This document shows positions 52,781 to 61,062 of a stretch of 64,000 nt of DNA, one piece after another. This stretch comes from Limosilactobacillus sp. (GTDB lineage Bacteria > Bacillota > Bacilli > Lactobacillales > Lactobacillaceae). The translations under genes were made by a program, and so were the position numbers. Location: contig NZ_JAKVPE010000001.1 of NCBI RefSeq assembly GCF_022482365.1, positions 1,488,001 to 1,552,000 of the forward strand, written 5' to 3'. The number at the start of each line of letters is the position of its first letter. Positions within the stretch are counted from its first letter, which is position 1. The notes beneath the pieces were generated by a model. It did no database searches, was not told the origin of the DNA, and worked only from the letters and a program-made list of their open reading frames with translations.

Positions 52781-52847
52781 TCAAATTCTTATTGTGATAG
52801 GATGAATTTGTTGGGTAATTAGACAAATTTAGAGAGGATGTTGTTCT

Positions 52848-53969
52848 ATGAAGATTAAAGCTGCTGTTGTTGACGAAAAGGGCGCTCAATTTGACATCCG
52901 CGATGACGTTGAACTGGCCGACATGCAGGCGGACGACCTGCAGATTCACATGGTTGCTTCTGGGATCTGCCACTCCGACGAAGCCCTGCGGAAGGGTGAT
53001 GCCGAGATTGGCTACCCGATCATCCTGGGTCACGAAGGTGCCGGGATCGTTGAAAAGGTTGGGCCAGAAGTTAAGAACTTCAAGCCAGGTGACCACGTCA
53101 TTCTCTCCTTCTACGGTTGTGGCAACTGTATCAACTGTCTGAAGGGGAAGCCAACCAAGTGCCTGAACTACGCGGCCAACAACCTCTCGGGGGTTCGTCC
53201 AGACGGGAGTGCCCACTTCACCGAAGACGGACACCAGGTTGACGACATGTTTGACCAATCCTCATTCACCACGACCACGGTGGTTCGGGAACGGAACGCC
53301 GTGAAGGTACCAAAGGACTTGGACCTGCGGAAGCTCGGCCCACTGGGCTGTGGCTACGTTACCGGTTCCGGGACGGTCTTTAACACCCTGAAGCCAGAAC
53401 CAGGCTCCACGATCGCGGTTGCCGGGACCGGGGCCGTTGGGCTGGCTGCCATGATGGCCGGCAAGATTTCCGGCTGCACCAAGGTCATCGCTATCGATCG
53501 GGTTCCAGAGCGGCTGGAATTGGCAAAGGAACTGGGCGCCACGGATGCCATCAACACCAACGACACCGACATGGTCAAGGCCGTTCAAGACCTGACCGAC
53601 GGCAAGGGGGTTGACTACATCGTTGACACGACCGGGGTTACCAAGGTAATGCAAGACTCTATCCAAGCCCTCGCCCAGGGTGGGGTCCTGGCAGCGATTG
53701 CCGTTACCGCCAACCACATCGACGTCAACACCTGGGACGACCTGTGCCCAGCCGACCGGACGATTGTTGGGGTCAACATGGGTGACTCGATCCCGCAGGT
53801 GGACATTCCACGGCTGATTGAATTCTACAAGCAGGGCATGTTCGACTTCGACAAGACCGAAAAGTTCTATGACTTCGCCGACATTAACCAGGCCAACGCC
53901 GACTCAGTTTCCGGCAAGACCATTAAGCCGGTCCTGATCATCGACCCAGACTACCAGCCTGGTAAGTAA
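52848..53969 (+). CDS. Zinc-dependent alcohol dehydrogenase (MDR family)
   Basis: A 373-residue medium-chain dehydrogenase. Catalytic zinc ligands are in GICHSDE (Cys) and LGHEGAGIVEKVG (His, Glu), the structural zinc has four Cys in YGCGNCINCLKGKPTKC, and the Rossmann motif is VAGTGAVGLAAM with Asp at the end of the next strand (AIDRVPERL), which indicates NAD. It resembles aryl-alcohol/benzyl-alcohol dehydrogenases of the XylB type. Probable role: aldehyde reduction to regenerate NAD. It has its own promoter region with a cre-like site and its own terminator. Confidence 0.88.
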   Translation: MKIKAAVVDEKGAQFDIRDDVELADMQADDLQIHMVASGICHSDEALRKGDAEIGYPIILGHEGAGIVEKVGPEVKNFKPGDHVILSFYGCGNCINCLKGKPTKCLNYAANNLSGVRPDGSAHFTEDGHQVDDMFDQSSFTTTTVVRERNAVKVPKDLDLRKLGPLGCGYVTGSGTVFNTLKPEPGSTIAVAGTGAVGLAAMMAGKISGCTKVIAIDRVPERLELAKELGATDAINTNDTDMVKAVQDLTDGKGVDYIVDTTGVTKVMQDSIQALAQGGVLAAIAVTANHIDVNTWDDLCPADRTIVGVNMGDSIPQVDIPRLIEFYKQGMFDFDKTEKFYDFADINQANADSVSGKTIKPVLIIDPDYQPGK

Positions 53970-54003
53970 CAATTGAAAATAATGGTTGAATAAAGTTACC
54001 ATA

Positions 54004-54036
54004 GGGGATGAAGCAAAATGCGTCGTCCCCTTTTTT
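54004..54036 (+). terminator. Terminator of alcohol dehydrogenase gene
   Basis: Arms GGGGATGA (54004-54011) and TCGTCCCC (54023-54030, one G-T pair) followed by TTTTTT. Confidence 0.88.
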
Positions 54037-54062
54037 ATGTGGGGCAGTAAGGAGCAAAAGCG

Positions 54063-54776
54063 ATGGCAATTACGAATCACCACTCAGAAACTGAAGTCAA
54101 CGCCCTCTTTTCACGGGTTGCGGGCCACTACGATCGGATGAACAACGTGATTAGTTTGGGAACGCAAAAGCACTGGCGACGGGTATTTTTTAGGCAGGTA
54201 CCGGTAAAAAGCGGTGCCCGGTGCCTGGACCTGTGCTGCGGAACCGGAGACCTGACAATTGCCCTTGCCCAGCGTGCCGGCCGGTCCGGGAGCGTGGTGG
54301 GCTTGGACTTCAATACTGAAATGCTGACGCTTGCCGAAAAGAAGATTCGAGAACAACGCCTCCAAAAGGATATTAGCCTAGTTCAAGCGGACGCGATGCA
54401 CCTTCCATATCCCACGGGGAGCTTCGACGTGGTCACGATCGGCTTTGGCCTGCGCAACGTTCCCGATGCCGACCAAGTTCTCCGGGAGGCCTATCGGGTC
54501 CTCAGACCGGGCGGAGTCTTTGGCTGCCTAGAGATGTCCCAGCCCAAAAATCCGGTTGTTAAGGTCGGCTGGCGGGCCTACTTCAAGCTCTTCCCGGTAC
54601 TGGCCAGGCTGAGTGGCGGTGGCTACCACGATTACCGCTACCTGCAGAAAACCGCCCAGGCCTTTGTTTCCGCAACGCAACTGGCAGCGATGATGGAGGG
54701 CGCCGGTTTTGCTAACGTTCATTTTCGGCGGTTAAACCTGGGGGCGGGGGCAATCCATGTCGGCGTAAAGGACTGA
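54063..54776 (+). CDS. menG: Demethylmenaquinone methyltransferase
   Basis: A 237-residue SAM-dependent methyltransferase of the UbiE/MenG family. Motifs: FSRVAGHYDRMNNVISLGTQ, the SAM site LDLCCGTGDLT, the signature NFTEML-like FNTEMLTLAEKK, and YRVLRPGGVFGCLEMSQP. The last step of menaquinone synthesis is the assigned role. No other men genes are in the window, so either they are elsewhere or this organism completes imported precursors; many lactobacilli keep only part of the pathway. Confidence 0.88.
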   Translation: MAITNHHSETEVNALFSRVAGHYDRMNNVISLGTQKHWRRVFFRQVPVKSGARCLDLCCGTGDLTIALAQRAGRSGSVVGLDFNTEMLTLAEKKIREQRLQKDISLVQADAMHLPYPTGSFDVVTIGFGLRNVPDADQVLREAYRVLRPGGVFGCLEMSQPKNPVVKVGWRAYFKLFPVLARLSGGGYHDYRYLQKTAQAFVSATQLAAMMEGAGFANVHFRRLNLGAGAIHVGVKD

Positions 54777-54846
54777 TATTCCCCGGGAAATAATCGCCTT
54801 TTCCTTTACTTATGTTAGAATGGACCAAAAGGGAAGGTGAAAGGGA

Positions 54847-55734
54847 ATGGATACTAAACAATACCGATTCACAAAGGATGACTTTGATATTCGAAAGGCC
54901 CCAACCTGGGTGGCTGACTCAGCGGATCAGCTTGATGATATCAAGGCCAAGATTGCGGCCAACGTTAAACGGATCAAGTCCGCTCAGCGCAAGATGTACG
55001 CCCGGCATCGCTACGGGGTCCTCGTGGTTTTCCAGGCGATGGATGCGGCCGGAAAGGACAGCATGATTGCTCACATCTTTTCCGGGGTCAACCCGGTGGG
55101 CTTTAAGATCGCCAACTTCAAGCAGCCGACCTCGCTTGAGATGCAGCATGACTACCTCTGGCGAATCAACGGGGCCCTGCCCGAGCGGGGCTCGTTCGGG
55201 GTCTTCAACCGGTCCTACTATGAGGATGTCCTGGTCTCCCGGGTTCACCCGGAGCTGATCATGAAGGCCAACCTGCCGGAGGTCAACACCATCCTGGACG
55301 TCAACAAGGACTTCTTCGAACGGCGCTACGAGGACATTCGTCAGTACGAAAAGTACCTTTCCCGCAACGGTTACGTAATTCTGAAGTTCTTCCTGCACAT
55401 TTCCAAGGACGAACAGCGGAAACGGTTCCTGTCCCGGATTGAAACGCCGCGGAAGAATTGGAAGTTCTCAGCAGCGGACATTCGGGAACGGAAGTACTGG
55501 GACAAGTATCAGCGGGCCTACGACAAGGCGATCAACGCCACGGCCACCAAGAAGAACCCGTGGTACGTTATTCCGTCCGACGACAAGTGGTACTCCCGCC
55601 TGATTGTTTCTGACATCATTACCAAACGAGTTGAGAAGATGCCGCTGGCCTACCCGGAGATGACTCCGGAGCAGGAGGGCCAGTTGGCGGAAGCCCACCA
55701 GATCCTCCTGGATGAGGGTAAAAAGAACAAGTAA
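54847..55734 (+). CDS. ppk2: Polyphosphate kinase 2 family protein
   Basis: A 295-residue kinase that uses polyphosphate to phosphorylate nucleoside mono- or diphosphates. Walker A is MDAAGKDSMI, the family signature continues GVNPVGFKIANFKQPTS, the lid/Walker B region is NRSYYEDVLVSRVHPE, and RIETPRKNWKFSAADIRERKYWDKY follows. Single-domain, class unclear (class I or III by length). It lies alone between menG and a dispersed element. Nucleotide recycling under energy stress is the likely role. Confidence 0.9.
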   Translation: MDTKQYRFTKDDFDIRKAPTWVADSADQLDDIKAKIAANVKRIKSAQRKMYARHRYGVLVVFQAMDAAGKDSMIAHIFSGVNPVGFKIANFKQPTSLEMQHDYLWRINGALPERGSFGVFNRSYYEDVLVSRVHPELIMKANLPEVNTILDVNKDFFERRYEDIRQYEKYLSRNGYVILKFFLHISKDEQRKRFLSRIETPRKNWKFSAADIRERKYWDKYQRAYDKAINATATKKNPWYVIPSDDKWYSRLIVSDIITKRVEKMPLAYPEMTPEQEGQLAEAHQILLDEGKKNK

Positions 55735-55742
55735 GACTAAAA

Positions 55743-55906
55743 AGGGAGTGGGAAAGAACTCGCTTGCGAGTTCGTCTTCCCACCCCCGCGAGGCTGGCTA
55801 GGCGTCCTGGGCGTTGATTTATCAACGTTCAGGATCCAGCCAGCTACCGCGCTGCAGCATTTATAAGCTATATAACAGCAAAGAGGCTGGGTTAATTCCC
55901 AGCCTC
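55743..55906 (-). repeat. Dispersed structured element, family 1, copy D
   Basis: Fills the convergent gap between ppk2 and a tRNA-Lys gene. Hairpin 1 (GAGGCTGGG-AATTAA-CCCAGCCTC on the minus strand) lies toward the tRNA, 17 bases beyond a tRNA terminator. The central stem carries the TCCTG/CAGGA pair set, as in copy B. Confidence 0.88.
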
Positions 55907-55922
55907 TTTTGCTTAAAGATAG

Positions 55923-55946
55923 AAAAAAAAACCCCGCCGAAGCGAG
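55923..55946 (-). terminator. Terminator of first tRNA-Lys
   Basis: On the minus strand CTCGC-TTCG-GCGGG forms a UUCG-tetraloop stem followed by a T-run, directly after the tRNA gene. Confidence 0.82.
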
Positions 55947-55955
55947 TGCACATGA

Positions 55956-56028
55956 TGGGCAGTCAGGGGATCGAACCCTGGACCCACGGATTAAGAGTCC
56001 GTTGCTCTGCCAGCTGAGCTAACTGCCC
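55956..56028 (-). tRNA. tRNA-Lys(CUU)
   Basis: A 73-base cloverleaf. The 5' GGGCAGT pairs with ACTGCCC-complement at the 3' end, D-arm AGCTCAGCTGGCAGAGC, anticodon loop CTCTTAA with anticodon CTT, T-loop GGTTCGATCCC. CCA is not encoded. Promoter: TTGCCA (56073-56078 complement), 17 bases, TATTAT (56050-56055 complement). Identical in sequence to the gene at 58225-58297. Confidence 0.97.
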
Positions 56029-56135
56029 ATGTCATTGACAACGTTTATTATAATATCAGATTGCTGGCGGTTTGGCAAGAACTTTTTTAAAAAGAATGGT
56101 TATCCGATTGTCTTGTTAAAGGGAGATCCGCAATT

Positions 56136-56360
56136 TTAACTGTTAAGGCCCAAAACAAGCAGTAAAATCGCCCCTAATAAGCCGATAATTAGATAGCAAA
56201 GCCCCAGTGCCTGATGATGTTTGGCAATAAATGAATCATTCATTCGGGGAAGGCGACTATATAATATTTGGTACCACTCTTCTTTTCCACGAAGGATTTG
56301 CCAGCCCCAAAAAGCAATTAGGAGCGGGAAAATGAGCAATAAGATTAGAACAACGGACAT
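56136..56360 (-). CDS. Hypothetical small membrane protein
   Basis: A 74-residue protein with two transmembrane helices (VVLILLLIFPLLIAFWGWQI at the N-terminus and LGLCYLIIGLLGAILLLVLG at the C-terminus) joined by a 30-residue polar loop. GGAGG lies 7 bases before the ATG, which supports translation. It lies between the two tRNA-Lys genes, next to dispersed element copy E. I know no function. Confidence 0.65.
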   Translation of the reverse strand: MSVVLILLLIFPLLIAFWGWQILRGKEEWYQILYSRLPRMNDSFIAKHHQALGLCYLIIGLLGAILLLVLGLNS

Positions 56361-56444
56361 GGATGAACCTCCGATTGCTTTGCTATTAAACCAAACTCAG
56401 TCAATATCAATTTTAGCTTATTTAGAACGCGGCGTCCAAAAAAT

Positions 56445-56640
56445 GGCGGTGGGACAGAACTCGCTTGCGAGTTCGTCTTCCCACCCCCGTCGACGCGGAG
56501 CTAGCCTATTTGGGAGGCCGGCTAGGTGTTCCGGGCGTTGATTTATCAACGTTCGGACTAGCTTCGCGTCGCAGCCGGCTACCGCGCTGTAGAATTTATA
56601 GCTATATAACAGCAAAGAGGCTGGGTTAATTCCCAGCCTC
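56445..56640 (-). repeat. Dispersed structured element, family 1, copy E (extended arm)
   Basis: Begins 9 bases after the aldo/keto reductase stop with hairpin 1 (GAGGCTGGG-AATTAA-CCCAGCCTC). The central stem is about 30 bases longer than in other copies: extra segments GCGACGCGAAGCTAG and CTAGCTCCGCGTCGA are themselves complementary. The base of the stem reads GCCGGC/GCCGGC where other copies have GCTGGC/GCCAGC, a further paired change. Confidence 0.85.
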
Positions 56641-56649
56641 ATGGGTGAT

Positions 56650-57603
56650 TTAAGGTAACTTGTGACCGGCTGCCAGGTAGAGGTCGTACCATTCCTGGTT
56701 GGTCAGCTCAACGTCGGCCCCCTTGGCACTGTCGGCGATATGGGCTGGATTCATGGTGCCGATGATCATCTGCATCTGGGCCGGGTGCTTGAGAATCCAA
56801 GCCGCGGCGATGGCGTTCTTGCCGACACCATATTGATCGGCGAGCTTTTGAAGGGCCTGGTTTAGTTCCGGATAGTCGGGGTTGTTGATGAAGGTCCCCT
56901 CGAAGTTGCCGTACTGGAACGGTGACCAGGTTTGAATCGTGATGTGGTGCTGGCGAGAGAATTCCAGCAGGCCGCCGTCGTGATCGACTGAATCGGCGTC
57001 GAGCATGTTGGTGTGAATGCCCCGGTCGACCATGCCGGTATGCATCAGGCCAAATTGCCATTGGTTGAACATCAGGTGCTGGCTGACCTGGCTTTGGACC
57101 ATTTCAAACTGCTGGGGATTGAAGTTTGAAACCCCGAAGAAGCGCACCTTGCCGCTGGCCTGAAGGATATCGAAGGCTTCCTCGATCCCGTCGAGGTCCA
57201 TCAGCGGATCCGGCCGGTGCAGGAGGAGGCTGTCGAGGTAGTCGGTGCCCATCCGGGACAGAATTCCGTCGACGGCGTCAAGGATGTGCTCCTTGGTAAA
57301 TTCGTAGCGGCCGCCAAAGACGAAGCTGCCGTGGCTCCGGGCCGGATCAATGATGATGCCGACCTTGGATTGGATGAAGAGATCGCTTCTGTTCGGCTTG
57401 GCGTGCTTGAGGGCCTGGCCAAAGACCTCTTCGGACTTGCCCTGGCCGTAAATATCGGCCGAATCAATGAAGTTAATGCCGTTGTCGTAGGCGGTGTCGA
57501 TGGCCTGTGCCGCTTCGGTCGGGGTCTTGGCTTCCATCCGCATGATGCCCAGCGCCATTGCCGGAATCTTAAGGGTGGTAGCACCCAGATTGACTTGCTT
57601 CAT
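56650..57603 (-). CDS. Aldo/keto reductase (YdhF/AKR11-like)
   Basis: A 317-residue NADPH-dependent reductase. Catalytic residues: D and Y in NFIDSADIYGQGKSEE, K in LFIQSKVGI and H in DSLLLHRPDPLMD. The C-terminal cofactor loop is MIIGTMNPAHIADSAKG. It is most like the oxidoreductases of the YdhF group; substrate unknown. An HxlR-type regulator gene lies just upstream in the same direction and may control it. ATG at 57603 follows GAAAGGA. It ends in element copy E. Confidence 0.88.
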   Translation of the reverse strand: MKQVNLGATTLKIPAMALGIMRMEAKTPTEAAQAIDTAYDNGINFIDSADIYGQGKSEEVFGQALKHAKPNRSDLFIQSKVGIIIDPARSHGSFVFGGRYEFTKEHILDAVDGILSRMGTDYLDSLLLHRPDPLMDLDGIEEAFDILQASGKVRFFGVSNFNPQQFEMVQSQVSQHLMFNQWQFGLMHTGMVDRGIHTNMLDADSVDHDGGLLEFSRQHHITIQTWSPFQYGNFEGTFINNPDYPELNQALQKLADQYGVGKNAIAAAWILKHPAQMQMIIGTMNPAHIADSAKGADVELTNQEWYDLYLAAGHKLP

Positions 57604-57702
57604 AATTAAAAACCGTCCTTTCAGTACTGTTGCGCTAACTTACACCTACCATGATAAGGAGGTTAGCGAGTCCTGACAAGACGGCACCTTTGATTGCCCA
57701 GG

Positions 57703-58155
57703 TTACTTGGCGGTACCCTCGTTTGGCCAGTCTCCCAGGTGGTCGGCATCAAACTGCTCGTAGAGGGTCCGCAGGCGTTTTTCCTTGAGCTGGCGAACCT
57801 CCGCCGTGTTCTCACAGGTGGGGTGCTTGATCTCGTAGCCAGCCATGTTGAGAAAGCCCCAGGAACACATCACGTCGAGGATCGGAAAGAGCGAGCGGCC
57901 GTGCTCAGTGACGGAGTATTCAACCTGAACCGGGACGGTGGGGATGACCGTCCGCTTGACGATCTTGTCGGCTTCCAGTTCCCGCAGCTGGGCCGTGAGC
58001 GTCTTCTTGGGCGCGGTTTCGAGGTAGCGTAAAATCTCGCTGTAGCGTTTAGTTCCCGCGGTCTCTAAATAATGAAGAATCAGTGGCTTCCACTTGCCAC
58101 CGATCACGTCGAGGGTGACTTGGATCTCGCTGAGTGCTGTTTTCTTTGCCATCAT
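57703..58155 (-). CDS. HxlR-family transcriptional regulator
   Basis: A 150-residue winged-helix protein with the family's IGGKWKPLILHYL and RYLETAPKKTLTAQLRELEA, then EYSVTEHGRSLFPILDVMCS. HxlR proteins answer redox or aldehyde stress, and several use a Cys; Cys residues here are in DVMCSWG and HPTCEN. The downstream aldo/keto reductase is a likely target, though 100 bases separate the genes. AGGTG lies before the two adjacent ATG codons. Confidence 0.85.
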   Translation of the reverse strand: MMAKKTALSEIQVTLDVIGGKWKPLILHYLETAGTKRYSEILRYLETAPKKTLTAQLRELEADKIVKRTVIPTVPVQVEYSVTEHGRSLFPILDVMCSWGFLNMAGYEIKHPTCENTAEVRQLKEKRLRTLYEQFDADHLGDWPNEGTAK

Positions 58156-58179
58156 TGCACCTCACAAAAATTAGAAATA

Positions 58180-58213
58180 AAAAAAGAGACTGAGATAAAA
58201 ATCTCAATCTCTG
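58180..58213 (-). terminator. Terminator of second tRNA-Lys
   Basis: AGAGATTGAGAT and ATCTCAGTCTCT form a stem with an AT loop, followed by TTTTTTT on the minus strand, 12 bases after the tRNA. Confidence 0.85.
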
Positions 58214-58224
58214 TAAACCTCTGA

Positions 58225-58297
58225 TGGGCAGTCAGGGGATCGAACCCTGGACCCACGGATTAAGAGTCCGTTGCTCTGCCAGCTGAGCTAACTGCCC
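58225..58297 (-). tRNA. tRNA-Lys(CUU), second identical copy
   Basis: All 73 bases equal those of the gene at 55956-56028, including the CTT anticodon. It has its own promoter, TTGACA (58353-58358 complement), 17 bases, TAAATT (58330-58335 complement), and own terminator. The two genes are direct repeats 2.2 kb apart. The remaining 150 bases up to walR hold that gene's promoter. Confidence 0.97.
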
Positions 58298-58394
58298 ATA
58301 TTTGTAACCCCTCAACAAGGTACTTTACTAATTTATCATTCGACCATGAGATTGTCAAGGCCAACCCGCAAAAAAATGTAAAAAAGGCGAGCTG

Positions 58395-58403
58395 TGCTAT
58401 AAT
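58395..58403 (+). promoter_or_regulatory. Extended -10 promoter of the walRK operon
   Basis: TGC followed by TATAAT (58398-58403), about 63 bases before the walR start; no clear -35. Confidence 0.65.
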
Positions 58404-58466
58404 AGGGGCACGGTTATTAAGTTTGAGTTAAATTAAATCAATCACCCAGTGGAGGGGATTTTTGGG

Positions 58467-59174
58467 ATGGCAAAGAAGATATTAGTCGTCGATGACGAAA
58501 AACCAATTTCAGATATCATTAAATTTAACCTTGAAAAGGAAGGCTACACGGTCGTCACCGCCTATGATGGTGAGGAGGCCCTGGAAAAAGTTGAAAGTGA
58601 AAATCCGGACCTGATCATTCTGGACCTGATGCTGCCAAAGATCGACGGATTGGAGGTTGCCAAGCGCGTCCGGGCCAAGCACACCATGCCAATCATCATG
58701 GTGACGGCCAAGGACTCCGAATTAGACAAGGTCCTGGGCCTGGAATTAGGGGCCGACGATTACGTCACCAAGCCGTTCTCAAACCGGGAACTGGTGGCTC
58801 GGGTTAAGGCCAATTTGCGGCGCCAGGCCACGCTTAAAGCTCCAGCAGAAGAAGACAAAAACACTGACATCAAGGTTGGGGACCTGACGATTCACCCCGA
58901 GGCCTATACGGTTACCAAGCGTGGTGAGAACATTAATCTGACCCACCGGGAGTTCGAATTGCTCCATTACCTGGCCCAGCACATCGGTCAGGTTATCAAC
59001 CGGGAGCATCTCTTGCAGACCGTTTGGGGCTATGACTACTTCGGCGACGTGCGGACGGTCGACGTGACGGTCCGGCGGCTGCGGGAGAAGATCGAGGACA
59101 ACCCGAGTCACCCGCAATGGCTGATTACCCGGCGGGGGGTCGGCTACTACCTAGCAAATCCAGACCAAAATTAG
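58467..59174 (+). CDS. walR: Two-component response regulator WalR (YycF)
   Basis: A 235-residue OmpR-family regulator: receiver domain [20 protein letters not shown] with phospho-Asp in LIILDLMLP, then Thr and Lys ([14 protein letters not shown]), and C-terminal winged helix ending RRGVGYYL. It controls cell-wall hydrolases and is usually essential. GTGGAGGGG is the ribosome-binding site of the ATG at 58467; the in-frame GTG at 58449 is part of it. walK follows after 13 bases. Confidence 0.96.
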   Translation: MAKKILVVDDEKPISDIIKFNLEKEGYTVVTAYDGEEALEKVESENPDLIILDLMLPKIDGLEVAKRVRAKHTMPIIMVTAKDSELDKVLGLELGADDYVTKPFSNRELVARVKANLRRQATLKAPAEEDKNTDIKVGDLTIHPEAYTVTKRGENINLTHREFELLHYLAQHIGQVINREHLLQTVWGYDYFGDVRTVDVTVRRLREKIEDNPSHPQWLITRRGVGYYLANPDQN

Positions 59175-59187
59175 AGGCTGAGCAGTT

Positions 59188-61062
59188 GTGAACAGCAAAC
59201 TAAAATTCTACCAGTCAATTCGTTTTAAAATCGCCCTCGTATTCGCGTTAATGCTGATGCTGACGCTGGAATGCGTCGGGGCGGTTTTTGTGCGTCAATT
59301 GGAGCATCAAAACCTCAACACCTTCAAGCAGTCGATCGAGCTGCCATCCTATGTTGATAACTCCCTGAGCACCCAGTTGGCCCGGTCGGACACGAAAAAG
59401 GCCAACCGGCAGATCAAGCAGATCCTCTCGGAAGTTAACAACAATAACATTTCCGAAATTCGGGTCGTCGACAACAAGGGGACCATCCGGGGAACCAGCA
59501 ATGCCGATAATCGCGAGACGATTGGGCAGAAGTCGACTGACCAGGCGGTCAAGGCCACTCTCTTGAACAACCGGTCTCACTCGGAGAACGTCTACGATAA
59601 TGCCAACCACACCCGCTACTACATTAACGTGGTTCCCCTAGTGGATTCCAGCAACAACAACGTTATCGGGGCAGTGTACCTGCGGGCGAGCCTGGAGACG
59701 GTTTATTCCAACATCAATAACATCACGCTGATTTACCTCTCGGCGGCCCTGATCACGATCGCCATCGGATTGGTGCTGGCGATTCTTATTTCCCAGGAAA
59801 TAACCCGGCCAATCGAGGAGATGCGGAAGCAAACGCTCCGGATCGCCCGGGGGGACTTCTCCGGTCAAGTCCGGGTGCTGGGCAACGACGAGCTTGGTCA
59901 GCTGGCCGGGGCGGTCAACAACCTGTCCGTGCGGGTCGAAGAGGCCCAGGAGTCAACCGATTCCGAGCGGCGGCGCCTCGACAGCGTCCTCTCCCACATG
60001 TCCGATGGGGTGCTGGCGACCGACCGCCGGGGCAACGTGACCATCGTCAACAACATGGCCCTGCAGCTGTTGGGCGTGGATCACGAGGATGATCTGATCG
60101 GCAAGTCGATTATCGACGTGTTGAACATTCGTCATGACTACACCGTTCGTCAGCTGGTCAACACCGAGCAGCGTGAAATGATTATTGACACCGCCAACGA
60201 CGGCAGCAACCTGATCCTGCGGGCCTACTTCTCCCCAATCCAGCGGGAGTCCGGCTTTGTCAGCGGGTTGGTCTGCGTCCTGCACGACGTCACCAGCCAG
60301 GAAAAGGAAGAGCGGGAGCGTAAGCAATTCGTCTCCAACGTTTCGCACGAGCTGCGGACGCCGTTAACCAGTGTTCACAGCTACGTTGAGGCTTTGAGTG
60401 ACGGTGCCTGGAAGAATAAGGACGTAGCGCCGAAGTTTCTCGAGGTCATCCAGGGCGAAACCGACCGGATGATCCGGATGATCAATGACCTGCTGAGTCT
60501 GTCGCGGATGGACGCTGGGACGACCAAATTGAACCTGGAGTATGTCAACATCAAGGAGCTGTTGAATTACATCCTGGATCGCTTTGATATGATCATCAAA
60601 AAGGAAGAGGAAGACGGCTCCTCGAACAAGAAGTACAGTATTGAGCGGCACTTCACCGAAAAGGACCTCTGGGTTGAGATCGACACCGACAAGTTCACCC
60701 AGGTGATTGACAACATCATGAACAATGCGATTAAGTACTCGCCGGATGGTGGGATCATTACGGTTCGCCTCCTGGAGACCCACAATCACGTGATCATGAG
60801 CATTGCCGACCAGGGACTGGGGATTCCGCGCAAGGATCTCGGCCGGATCTTTGACCGCTTCTTCCGGGTTGATAAGGCCCGGAGCCGGAAACAGGGCGGG
60901 ACCGGACTGGGCCTCGCCATTTCAAAGGAGGTCATCAACATGCTTGGTGGCCAGATTTGGGTTGACAGTGTTGAAGGTCACGGTTCGACCTTCTACATTT
61001 CGTTGCCGTACGTACCATACGATGAGGAGGATGATTGGGATGATCAAGAAGCTGAGAGCTAA
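59188..61062 (+). CDS. walK: Sensor histidine kinase WalK (YycG)
   Basis: A 624-residue membrane kinase. Two helices (residues ~12-32 and ~180-200) enclose an extracellular sCache/PAS domain; then HAMP (QEITRPIEEMRKQTLRIARG), a cytoplasmic PAS (LSHMSDGVLATDRRGNVTIV), the phospho-His box FVSNVSHELRTPLTS, N-box NNAIKYSPDGG and G-boxes DQGLGIPRKD and GGTGLGLAIS. Start GTG at 59188 behind AGAGGCTGAG. It monitors cell-wall synthesis with YycH and YycI; its end overlaps yycH by 23 bases. Confidence 0.96.
   Translation: MNSKLKFYQSIRFKIALVFALMLMLTLECVGAVFVRQLEHQNLNTFKQSIELPSYVDNSLSTQLARSDTKKANRQIKQILSEVNNNNISEIRVVDNKGTIRGTSNADNRETIGQKSTDQAVKATLLNNRSHSENVYDNANHTRYYINVVPLVDSSNNNVIGAVYLRASLETVYSNINNITLIYLSAALITIAIGLVLAILISQEITRPIEEMRKQTLRIARGDFSGQVRVLGNDELGQLAGAVNNLSVRVEEAQESTDSERRRLDSVLSHMSDGVLATDRRGNVTIVNNMALQLLGVDHEDDLIGKSIIDVLNIRHDYTVRQLVNTEQREMIIDTANDGSNLILRAYFSPIQRESGFVSGLVCVLHDVTSQEKEERERKQFVSNVSHELRTPLTSVHSYVEALSDGAWKNKDVAPKFLEVIQGETDRMIRMINDLLSLSRMDAGTTKLNLEYVNIKELLNYILDRFDMIIKKEEEDGSSNKKYSIERHFTEKDLWVEIDTDKFTQVIDNIMNNAIKYSPDGGIITVRLLETHNHVIMSIADQGLGIPRKDLGRIFDRFFRVDKARSRKQGGTGLGLAISKEVINMLGGQIWVDSVEGHGSTFYISLPYVPYDEEDDWDDQEAES

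Noticed and set aside
55814-56017. Short frame starting MIYQRSGSSQLPRCSIYKLY, also found at 16045-16281 on the minus strand; similar frames at 9018-9212 and 56418-56642
   Set aside because: These frames arise because the family 1 element is repeated; they lie in structured non-coding copies, run into tRNA or neighbouring genes, and frames differ between copies.
60803-61039. In-frame N-terminal extension of yycH inside walK
   Set aside because: The added residues have no membrane or family character; the ATG at 61040 has GGAGG upstream and precedes the transmembrane helix.
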